From the NCBI GenBank assembly GCA_039812685.1, contig JBDIBB010000223.1, positions 1 through 5,030 on the forward strand: a DNA stretch of 5,030 bases. The letters run 5' to 3'. Both the position numbers and the translations under genes were made by a program. Position 1 is the stretch's first letter, and each line of letters opens with the position of its first letter. This DNA is from JBDIBB01 sp039812685. Lineage in GTDB: Bacteria > Acidobacteriota > Vicinamibacteria > Vicinamibacterales > JAFNAJ01. The notes under the pieces are model-generated. The model saw nothing but the letters and a program-made list of their open reading frames with translations, searched no databases and was not told the origin of the DNA. Below, in pieces: positions 1 to 5,030 of the stretch.

Positions 1-132
1 CGTGGCCACGAGTGTCGCTGTAATCCCGAGCGCGAGGACCGTCTCCGCCAGCGTGAAACCCGTCGGGCCGCCGTCGGCGACCCGGTCTCGCGTGTCGTGG
101 CGCTCGTCAACGCGTAAGCGGCTGCTCCGCAC
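1..132 (-). CDS. Type IV pilin / pseudopilin, N-terminal 44 residues (3' end outside window)
   Basis: Reading leftward from a GTG at 132-130, the frame stays open to the window edge and encodes 44 residues. Residues 25-30 are GFTLAE, the class III (type IV pilin) processing site: Gly at -1, Phe at +1 and Glu at +5, followed by a hydrophobic stretch (TVLALGITATLVAT) that forms the N-terminal assembly helix. Family knowledge says prepilin peptidase cuts after the Gly and methylates the Phe. The substrate would be made by the PilD-type enzyme encoded at 1689-2474. The leader is about 25 residues, charged and Arg/Asp-rich, which is long compared with the 5-13 residues of most type IVa pilins and pseudopilins. 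No other ATG, GTG or TTG lies in frame between 132 and the cleavage site, and GGAGG sits 6 nt upstream, so the start is well supported. With no C-terminal part visible, it could be a major pilin, a minor pilin or a GspG/H/I-like pseudopilin. Confidence 0.87.
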   Translation of the reverse strand, partial: MRSSRLRVDERHDTRDRVADGGPTGFTLAETVLALGITATLVAT

Positions 133-138
133 CGTGCA

Positions 139-143
139 CCTCC
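139..143 (-). promoter_or_regulatory. Ribosome binding site GGAGG for the pilin gene
   Basis: A GGAGG on the minus strand lies 6 nt before the GTG at 132-130. It is the strongest Shine-Dalgarno match seen before any start in the window. It decides the pilin start, because the gene lacks an in-frame ATG upstream of the cleavage motif. Confidence 0.75.
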
Positions 144-156
144 AGCCGTCATGGAG

Positions 157-170
157 GCAAGCGCGGTGCC
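157..170 (-). promoter_or_regulatory. Candidate sigma-54 (RpoN) -24/-12 promoter for the pilin gene
   Basis: On the minus strand the sequence GGCAC-CGCGC-TTGC matches the core of the sigma-54 consensus TGGCACG-N4-TTGC. The invariant GG (170-169) and GC (158-157) have the required 10 nt between them. Relative to the extended consensus, only the leading T (here C) and the G after GGCAC (here C) differ. The predicted transcription start is near 145, which leaves a very short leader of about 13 nt that still contains the GGAGG. Pilin genes in Pseudomonas and Myxococcus are classically driven by sigma-54 with a PilS/PilR pair, and a sensor kinase gene lies immediately upstream here. The match is seen in the sequence; promoter function is inferred. 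Confidence 0.65.
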
Positions 171-213
171 GGCTCGGCGAGTGCCGCCGCCCGCACGGAA
201 TTGCAGGGGAAAC

Positions 214-225
214 CACGAAACCGTG
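214..225. repeat. Short inverted repeat (CACG-N4-CGTG)
   Basis: CACG and CGTG form 4-bp arms around an AAAC spacer, about 75 bp upstream of the predicted pilin transcription start. An 8-bp perfect palindrome, GTCCGGAC, follows at 232-239. Arms this short can arise by chance in G+C-rich DNA. Their place between an operon end and a sigma-54-like promoter makes them candidate regulator contacts, no more. Confidence 0.25.
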
Positions 226-246
226 TTGGCTGTCCGGACGCGGGCC

Positions 247-261
247 TGGCAGGTATTGCCA
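247..261. repeat. Inverted repeat TGGCA-N5-TGCCA, candidate activator site
   Basis: TGGCA and TGCCA are perfect 5-bp arms around a 5-bp spacer, giving a 15-bp dyad centred near 254. That is about 110 bp upstream of the predicted sigma-54 start, within the usual range for enhancer-binding protein sites. Binding by a PilR/NtrC-type activator is inference. Confidence 0.4.
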
Positions 262-280
262 CATGACACGCCGGCATGGG

Positions 281-293
281 CGCGGATTCCGCG
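281..293. repeat. 13-bp palindrome CGCGGA-T-TCCGCG, candidate operator or activator site
   Basis: Perfect 6-bp arms flank a single central base, centred at 287, about 140 bp upstream of the predicted pilin transcription start. It is the longest uninterrupted dyad I found in the intergenic region. It could be an upstream activating sequence or another operator. It lacks the T-tract of a terminator. Confidence 0.4.
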
Positions 294-350
294 TACTCGT
301 CGTTTACCGGCGGGCCGTGATTGGACTGGGGGATGCCGCGCGGGCGATCG

Positions 351-1676
351 TCAGCGCTCGGCGGTAAATGCGGCCGCGTGCGTCGCCAGTGGGAGGCGCA
401 GTTCGAACGAGGCGCCGCCCTCGGCCTGATTGACCGCCGAAGCCTGCCCATTGTGGGTGACGGCGATCTTCTGGACGAGGGCCAGCCCCAGCCCGGTGCC
501 GGAGGCCTTGGTCGTGAAGAAGGGCTGGAACAGCCGGTCTGCAGGGTGAGGCCGGAACCCCGGCCCGTTGTCGCGCACGCGGACGACGGCGTGACCGTTC
601 TCGAGTTCGGCTTCGCCTTCGACGACGATGTCGGGCGTGATACCGGAGGCCGCGCACGCCTCCAGTGCATTGCGGCAGAGGTTGCTGATCGCCTGCCGCA
701 GCAGCAGTTCGTCGCCCTCGACGGCGCCGAACCGTCCCGACTGGACGAGGGTGCCGCCCAGGGCGGCCGCGTCGTGTCGCATCTCGTCGACCACCTTCGA
801 TACCAGGTGCTGGAGTTCGACGTTGGCCAGCACCAGTCGGGCCGGCTTGGCGAAGTTCAGGAAGTTGGTCACGATCTCGCCCAGGGCTTCCGTCTCCTCG
901 CGCATGGCCCGGACGTAGCCATCGTGCGGCGGCCCAAGCGTTTCGGGATCGAGCAGGCGCGCGTACCCGTGGACGGTGGCGAGGCTGTTCCGCAACTCGT
1001 GGGCCAGGCCGGCCGTCAGCTCACCCAGGCGCGCCAGGCTCTCCTTCAGGCGCACCTGTTCCTCGAGCGCCACCACTTTCGTGAGGTCGGTGAACAGGCA
1101 GATGACGCCCCGCAGCGAGCCGTCGGCATTGTGCAGCGGTGACACGGTGACGCCGAAGTGGCGGTCCGACAGGGTGCGACCGCTGGCCTCGGCTGGCACC
1201 GGCACGGTCACCACCCGCCGGACGATGGCCGATTGGGTCCGCAGGCCTTCCTCGACGACCTCCACCAGCGGCTGGGCACGCGCGAGCAGGATGCGAAGCA
1301 GAGGCGAGCCTTCGGTCGGCCCCAGCGCGAGCAGGCGTCGCGCGGCCGGGTTGACGATGCGAACGCGTGCCTCCACGTCCACCAGCACGAGGCCCGACGT
1401 GATGCCGGCGACGATGGTGTCGGAGAGACGCTCGGAGGCTTCGGCCCTGGCCTGGAGCGCCCGCTCCTGGGTGCGCAGCCGTGTGAGCGCGTCCTGGACG
1501 GCTCCGGTCACGAACGTCTGCTCCGACTGGCGGTCCTCGCGCGTGGCGCGCCGGGCTTCCCGGGCGGCCGCGCTGAAGCGCCAGAGCGCCACGAGCAGGA
1601 TGCCCACCAGGACGGCCACCAGGCCTGTCATCGCGATGAACGTGTAGAGATAGGGGCCGGGCAGCTGAGCATCCAC
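351..1676 (-). CDS. PAS-domain sensor histidine kinase (NtrB/PilS-like)
   Basis: This 441-residue protein starts at GTG 1676-1674, 12 nt after the prepilin peptidase stop, with only a weak GGA upstream. An in-frame ATG at residue 16 would cut into the membrane helix, so the GTG is preferred. Layout: one hydrophobic segment (about 12-33), a charged probable coiled coil (36-85), a PAS-like sensor domain (about 85-200), a HisKA dimerisation helix with AHELRNSL and phospho-acceptor His226, then HATPase_c with N-box (Asn332, Asn336), G1 box DNGPG (369-373), F box FQPFFTTK (383-390) and G2 box GTGLGL (393-398). All catalytic motifs are intact. It should autophosphorylate and pass phosphate to a response regulator, which is not in this window. 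Its place before a pilin gene with a sigma-54-like promoter suggests a PilS-type role. It has a single membrane segment, unlike the six of Pseudomonas PilS, and no obvious periplasmic domain, so it probably senses a cytoplasmic or membrane signal. Confidence 0.93.
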   Translation of the reverse strand: MDAQLPGPYLYTFIAMTGLVAVLVGILLVALWRFSAAAREARRATREDRQSEQTFVTGAVQDALTRLRTQERALQARAEASERLSDTIVAGITSGLVLVDVEARVRIVNPAARRLLALGPTEGSPLLRILLARAQPLVEVVEEGLRTQSAIVRRVVTVPVPAEASGRTLSDRHFGVTVSPLHNADGSLRGVICLFTDLTKVVALEEQVRLKESLARLGELTAGLAHELRNSLATVHGYARLLDPETLGPPHDGYVRAMREETEALGEIVTNFLNFAKPARLVLANVELQHLVSKVVDEMRHDAAALGGTLVQSGRFGAVEGDELLLRQAISNLCRNALEACAASGITPDIVVEGEAELENGHAVVRVRDNGPGFRPHPADRLFQPFFTTKASGTGLGLALVQKIAVTHNGQASAVNQAEGGASFELRLPLATHAAAFTAER

Positions 1677-1688
1677 GTCGGGATCCGT

Positions 1689-2474
1689 TCAGTTCAGGTA
1701 GCCGGCGTACCAGTCCACCACGGGCTGGCCAAAGAGGCCGGCGGCGACAGCGGCGACTGCGAGAAAGGTGCCGAACGGCAGGCGCAGCTGCCGATCCCCG
1801 CGCCCGGTCAGGATCAGGGCGCCGCCCACCAGGGCTCCCAGCAGCGAGGCGGCGAGCAGCGTGAGGAGCATGAGGGGCCAGCCGAGCACGGCGCCGATCA
1901 TCGCCAGCATCTTCACGTCGCCGAAGCCCAGCCCTTCGACGCCGCGCACGCGGACGTAGACCTCGGCCAGAGCCCACGGCAATCCCCCGCCGATGAGGAT
2001 GCCGAGCAGCGAGCTCTGCCATCCCGGAGGCAGCCACCACGAGGCGACGAACCCGACGACGATGCCCGGCAGCGTGACGACGTCCGGCAGGATCTGGTGT
2101 TCGAGATCGATGGCGAAGAGCACGACCATGGCCGCGGCGAACGCGAGGCGCACGGGCAGGAGCGGATCGATCCCGATCGCGAGCGCGTGGAGGAGGAACA
2201 GCGCGCCGGTCGCGGCCTCGACGATCGGATACCGGACGGAGATGGGCATCCGGCAGGCTGCGCAGCGGCCTCCGAGCAGCAGCCAGCTGAGCACCGGCAC
2301 GTTCTGGTACCAGCGAATCCGGTGGCCGCAGCCGGGACAGCTCGACGGAGGCGAGACCACCGACAGGCCGCGCGGCAAGCGGTGAATGCACACGTTCAGG
2401 AAGCTGCCGATGGCGCATCCCAGCAGAATGACGAAGGCCGCGAGCAGCGGCGCCGGCAGCGGGGCATCCATCAT
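1689..2474 (-). CDS. pilD: Type 4 prepilin peptidase / N-methyltransferase (A24 family)
   Basis: This 261-residue polytopic inner-membrane enzyme removes the leader of type IV prepilins or pseudopilins and methylates the new N-terminus. It opens with the conserved GSFLNVCIHRLPRG (23-36). Then comes the cytoplasmic zinc-binding CxxC-N21-CxxC (Cys46, Cys49, Cys71, Cys74) of full-length bifunctional members. The two catalytic aspartates are Asp123 in AIDLEHQILPD and Asp186 in GLGFGDVK. Hydrophobic segments between and after these fit the usual eight or so helices, and the length is normal for the family. The start ATG (2474-2472) overlaps the TPR gene stop in an ATGATG/TGA arrangement; a second ATG follows at once, so either could be used. 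No clear Shine-Dalgarno is visible, which suggests translational coupling. The kinase gene follows after 12 nt. The prepilin at 1-132 is an obvious local substrate. Confidence 0.96.
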   Translation of the reverse strand: MMDAPLPAPLLAAFVILLGCAIGSFLNVCIHRLPRGLSVVSPPSSCPGCGHRIRWYQNVPVLSWLLLGGRCAACRMPISVRYPIVEAATGALFLLHALAIGIDPLLPVRLAFAAAMVVLFAIDLEHQILPDVVTLPGIVVGFVASWWLPPGWQSSLLGILIGGGLPWALAEVYVRVRGVEGLGFGDVKMLAMIGAVLGWPLMLLTLLAASLLGALVGGALILTGRGDRQLRLPFGTFLAVAAVAAGLFGQPVVDWYAGYLN

Positions 2475-3391
2475 CGCGACCGCGGCGTGGCGAGATCGGC
2501 CGGCAGGGGCCGCAGTGACGACTCGTCACCGACGTCCACGGTGCCGGTGTAGGGGCCCAGGAAGAACGTGGTGCCCGAAGCGTCGGCCGGCCGGCCGCGC
2601 AGCAGGCCGGCCCTGACCAGGGCCTCCCACGTGTAGGGTTTCTGCGCCCCGCGCGCCACCCACCCGTCGACGATGCGCTGAAGCGCGTCCACGGCATCGA
2701 GCGCGTCGAGTTGCTGCAGCCGCCGCGTGGCGTCGTTGCGCAGCCACTCGTTGTCGGCGGCGCCGTCGCGCAGCGCGGTCCACAGCGCGCGTGCGCCGGC
2801 ACGATCTCCGCCGGCCGCCCGCGTATTGGCCGCCAGCGATCGCAGCCACCACGGCGCGCCCGGCAGGTCACTGGCACGCTCGAACCAGTCGGCCGCGGCG
2901 CGGTAGTCGTGCCGGTTCATGTATTCCACCATCCCGATGTCCTGCATGTACTGCCACCGGTCGGGCCGTGCCTCCAGCCCCCGTTTCAGCAACTCGATGG
3001 CGAGATCCGGCCGCCCTGGTCCCCCCGGCGGGGCCTCGGACAGGAAGATGGCGCCGAACCGGTAGGCGATGTTGAACTTCGGATCGAGCGCGGTGGTGAG
3101 GTTCAGCAACGGATAGAGCAACTCGTAGCGGCGCGGGCCCGACGTGGCGAGCCGCGTGTCGCCGAAGTGCTGGATGGCGCGAATCCAGTAGAGGTCGGCG
3201 GCCAGCGCGTCGTAGGACAGCGCCAGCCGGCTCACGACGGCGGGTGATGGCAGGTACAGCACCGATTCGCGGACGACATCGCGGGGCGCCACGGTGTCGC
3301 GCAGGGCGCTGAGGCCGCCCGAGGCGGCGTAGAGCACGACGAAGAGCGGCGCGAGCACCGTGACGGGCGGGCGCAGGCGGTTGGCGGGCAT
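2471..3391 (-). CDS. Membrane-anchored TPR-like protein of unknown function, linked to pilus genes
   Basis: This 306-residue protein starts at ATG 3391-3389, sharing one base with the permease stop (TGATG). The frame is open further upstream, but that stretch is the permease gene read in another frame. Residues 10-30 are hydrophobic and probably form one N-terminal anchor with the rest on the periplasmic side. A region rich in aromatic residues (59-78, with ALAADLYWIRAIQHFG) is followed by helical repeats that look like degenerate TPRs: about 88-118 (with LDPKFNIAYRFG), 128-160, 161-180 (DYRAAADWFERAS) and 181-210. A distinct tail (about 245-297) has the pattern W-x2-LV-x-AGLL...P.D..G..FFLGPYTG. 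I do not recognise a named family with certainty. Its place between an ABC permease and pilD suggests it works with the transporter in pilus assembly, perhaps in the role of M. xanthus PilG, but that is inferred from context only. Confidence 0.82.
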   Translation of the reverse strand: MPANRLRPPVTVLAPLFVVLYAASGGLSALRDTVAPRDVVRESVLYLPSPAVVSRLALSYDALAADLYWIRAIQHFGDTRLATSGPRRYELLYPLLNLTTALDPKFNIAYRFGAIFLSEAPPGGPGRPDLAIELLKRGLEARPDRWQYMQDIGMVEYMNRHDYRAAADWFERASDLPGAPWWLRSLAANTRAAGGDRAGARALWTALRDGAADNEWLRNDATRRLQQLDALDAVDALQRIVDGWVARGAQKPYTWEALVRAGLLRGRPADASGTTFFLGPYTGTVDVGDESSLRPLPADLATPRSR

Positions 3392-4197
3392 CACTTGAAG
3401 TCGCGCCGCGAGAACACCCACACCGCCAGCGTCAGCAGGGCCGACACGTAGACGCAGGCGTAGGCGGCCGCCAGGCCGATCTCGCCCGCCCCGACTGCCT
3501 CGCCGTGCACCACTCGCGCCTTCACGTCGAAGAACGACAGGTTCGGCAGCAGATAGTAGAGGGCGCGTGCCACCGCCTGCGCCGCGGGTGAGTCGACCAC
3601 CTGATTGAAATTGCGCAGATCCTGCGAGAAGTGCCCGGCGATGACGAGCCCGAAGGTGAAGGCCGCCGACAGCAGCGCGCTCGAGAAACAGGAGAAGACA
3701 ATGGCGATGGCGACGATGACGAGCAGTTCGAGGTAGATGAGCCCGATGGCCGTCAGCAGGGCCGGGTCGAGCGCGGGGGCCTCCCACCCGGCCCGCACGT
3801 CGGGCGGCGTCTGCGCCTGCCACCAGGCGAGCACCGCGTAGATAGCGAGCGTCATCACCGCCACGTTGACGGCCAGCGTCAGCGCCAGGCCCGCATACTT
3901 GCCGAGCACGAGCTGCGCGCGCGAGATCGGCTTGGCGACGAGCGCGTAGACGCTGCGGCGCTCCACCTCCTTCGACACCAGGCCGATGCCGATGAAGATC
4001 GCGATGAAGGTGCCGAACACCGACACCGACGCCAGCCCCAGGTCCTTGATGATCTTGACCTCCTGGCCCGCGGTGAGCTGGCCGATGAGCAGCGACGCGC
4101 CGATCATCAGCACCGCGAAGGCGACCAGGTTGTAGAGCACCTTGTCGCGCACCGACTCCCGGAAGGCATTGAGCGCGATGCGGGCGATCGTCTTCAT
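3391..4197 (-). CDS. ABC-2 type transporter permease
   Basis: This 268-residue integral membrane protein starts at ATG 4197-4195 and overlaps the ATPase stop by 4 nt (ATGA). About six hydrophobic segments are visible (roughly 21-40, 56-75, 102-126, 146-170, 172-190 and 240-262). Between the second and third is the family's characteristic cytoplasmic loop, SKEVERRSVYALVAKPISR followed by QLVLGKYAGL (75-104), which contacts the ATPase. An N-terminal amphipathic stretch, NAFRESVRDKVLY, is also typical of ABC-2 permeases. It would pair with the ATPase encoded just upstream; the substrate cannot be read from sequence. By gene order it matches PilI of M. xanthus, but the same family also covers NatB/NosY-type exporters, so no symbol is given. 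Confidence 0.92.
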   Translation of the reverse strand: MKTIARIALNAFRESVRDKVLYNLVAFAVLMIGASLLIGQLTAGQEVKIIKDLGLASVSVFGTFIAIFIGIGLVSKEVERRSVYALVAKPISRAQLVLGKYAGLALTLAVNVAVMTLAIYAVLAWWQAQTPPDVRAGWEAPALDPALLTAIGLIYLELLVIVAIAIVFSCFSSALLSAAFTFGLVIAGHFSQDLRNFNQVVDSPAAQAVARALYYLLPNLSFFDVKARVVHGEAVGAGEIGLAAAYACVYVSALLTLAVWVFSRRDFK

Positions 4198-5030
4198 CGC
4201 GGGGCCATCCGATCCCAGCCGGCAGCCGCCACCTGCCGCACGAAGTAGTCCTCCAGCGTCTCGCGCAGCGGGGCGACCGACAGGACGCGACCGCCAGCGC
4301 CCTCGACGGCGGCCGCCAGTTCCGCCACGCCAACGCGCTCGTCGTAGTCGAGCAGGTACCGGTCGTCGCCGAGCGGCACGGTGCGGACCGGCTCGGGCCG
4401 AAGGGCTGCGACGGCCGCCGCGTCGAGCCCGGCGACGCCCACCTCGACGCCCCGGATCCTGAACGCGAGCATGTCGGTCAGTGGTCCGCTGGCCACCAGC
4501 CGCCCGCGCGCGAGCACGGCCACACGGCTGCAGAGCGCCTCGGCGTCGGCCAGGATGTGCGACGAGAAGAAGACCGTGCGTCCTTCGTCCCGCAGACGGA
4601 GGATGAGCGTCCGCACGTCGCGGCGCCCGATCGGGTCGAGGCCCGACATCGGCTCGTCGAGGAACACCAGCTCGGGATCGTTGATGAGCGCCTGGGCGAT
4701 CCCCACACGCTGCAGCATGCCCTTGGAGAACTTCCGGAGCTGCAGCCGGCGTTCGGCGCCAATCTGCACGGTGTCGAGCCAGCGCGACGCGCGCAGGCGG
4801 CACTCCCTGGCGTCGTAACCGAACAGGCTCGCGAAGTAGCGAAGCAGCTCCTCGGCCGTCAGGTAGTCGTAGAAGAAGGGGTTCTCCGGCAGGTAGCCGA
4901 TACGGTGCCTGACCGACAGATCGCCCAGGGGACGACCGAGGATCTCGGCGCGCCCCGACGTGGGATACACGAGCTGCATGAGCAGCTTGAGCGTCGTGGT
5001 CTTGCCGGCGCCGTTCGGGCCGAGGAAGCC
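4194..5030 (-). CDS. ABC transporter ATP-binding protein (5' end outside window)
   Basis: The frame runs in from the right edge without a start; 278 residues plus the stop are visible. The Walker A motif GPNGAGKTT lies right at the edge (bases 5021-4995), so only the first 30-40 residues are missing. Numbering visible residues from the edge: Q-loop region GYLPENPFFYDYLT (45-58, with Glu instead of Gln), signature FSKGM (101-105, a variant of LSGGQ common in ABC-2 exporters), Walker B LVFLDEP (121-127), D-loop SGLDP (129-133) and H-loop His158. An accessory domain of about 90 residues ends the protein, with LRETLEDYFVRQV near the end, as in the CcmA/NatA-like group. It should power the adjacent permease. 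A Met 18 codons in from the edge falls after Walker A and cannot be the true start. By gene order it resembles PilH of M. xanthus. Confidence 0.95.
   Translation of the reverse strand, partial: GFLGPNGAGKTTTLKLLMQLVYPTSGRAEILGRPLGDLSVRHRIGYLPENPFFYDYLTAEELLRYFASLFGYDARECRLRASRWLDTVQIGAERRLQLRKFSKGMLQRVGIAQALINDPELVFLDEPMSGLDPIGRRDVRTLILRLRDEGRTVFFSSHILADAEALCSRVAVLARGRLVASGPLTDMLAFRIRGVEVGVAGLDAAAVAALRPEPVRTVPLGDDRYLLDYDERVGVAELAAAVEGAGGRVLSVAPLRETLEDYFVRQVAAAGWDRMAPR

Larger units (their letters stand above)
133..350 (-). promoter_or_regulatory. Intergenic pilin leader/upstream region
   Basis: This is the only non-coding gap of note in the window, between the kinase stop (351-353) and the pilin start. 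It holds the sigma-54-like element, the GGAGG and several short inverted repeats listed separately. I found no stem-loop followed by a T-tract, so there is no convincing rho-independent terminator after the kinase gene. The pilin may be transcribed both from its own promoter and by read-through. Confidence 0.6.

Noticed and set aside
151..153. ATG on the minus strand around 150-152 as the pilin start.
   Set aside because: This ATG is not in frame with the GFTLAE motif; its frame gives an Ala/Arg-rich product. The in-frame GTG at 132 with GGAGG is better.
241..261. A second sigma-54 element around TGGCAATACCTGCC on the minus strand.
   Set aside because: Only 8 nt separate the GG and GC, and the -12 half lacks TTGC, so it does not fit the fixed spacing. 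It is better treated as an inverted repeat.
306..345. G+C-rich short dyads just after the kinase stop as a possible transcription terminator.
   Set aside because: CCGCGCGG-type palindromes are present, but there is no stable longer stem followed by a T-run on the minus strand, so a rho-independent terminator is not supported.
2..429. Plus-strand open frames across the pilin start and the intergenic gap.
   Set aside because: They are Arg/Ser-rich with no recognisable motif, and the minus strand carries a clear pilin N-terminus and a promoter-like element in the same place.
1158..2552. A 464-codon open frame on the plus strand.
   Set aside because: It runs antisense to the kinase, peptidase and TPR genes. 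Its product is low-complexity, rich in His, Gln, Asp, Arg and Gly, with no domain. Long antisense frames are expected in G+C-rich coding DNA.
3391..4333. The upstream extension of the TPR gene frame to 4333, and of the permease frame to 4803.
   Set aside because: These extensions are the permease and ATPase genes read in the wrong frame. The products there are Arg/Ala/Gly-rich, while the ATG starts at 3391 and 4197 fit the overlapping stop codons and begin with sensible membrane segments.

Overview
The window is G+C-rich (about two thirds by eye), densely coded and read entirely from the minus strand. Going with transcription, from high to low coordinates, it holds: the 3' part of an ABC transporter ATPase gene (cut by the right edge), an ABC-2 type permease, a membrane-anchored TPR-like protein of unknown function, a type 4 prepilin peptidase/N-methylase (PilD family), a PAS-containing sensor histidine kinase, and, after a gap of about 220 bp, the 5' end of a type IV pilin or pseudopilin gene (cut by the left edge).

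The first five genes look like one operon. The ATPase and permease overlap by 4 nt (ATGA), the permease and TPR gene share 1 nt (TGATG), the TPR and peptidase genes overlap by 3-4 nt (ATGATG/TGA), and the kinase starts 12 nt after the peptidase stop. The pilin gene has its own leader region. It contains a near-consensus sigma-54 -24/-12 element, a strong GGAGG ribosome binding site before a GTG start, and several short inverted repeats 85-145 bp upstream of the predicted transcription start, where a sigma-54 enhancer-binding activator would be expected to bind.

The gene set points to type IV pilus (or type II secretion-like) biogenesis. The peptidase would cleave and N-methylate the adjacent prepilin. 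The kinase could feed a PilR/NtrC-type activator working at the sigma-54 promoter. The ABC transporter plus accessory protein resembles, by arrangement, the pilG-pilH-pilI-pilD segment of the Myxococcus xanthus pil cluster, where the ABC transporter is needed for pilus assembly. That parallel is an inference from gene order and families, not from alignment.

The organism is most likely an environmental Acidobacteriota (Vicinamibacteria-like) or a myxobacterial/deltaproteobacterial relative, judging from the base composition, the HELRNSL-type kinase H-box and the pil-linked ABC transporter. This is a low-to-moderate confidence guess. I see no RNA genes, mobile elements, CRISPR arrays or signs of recent transfer.
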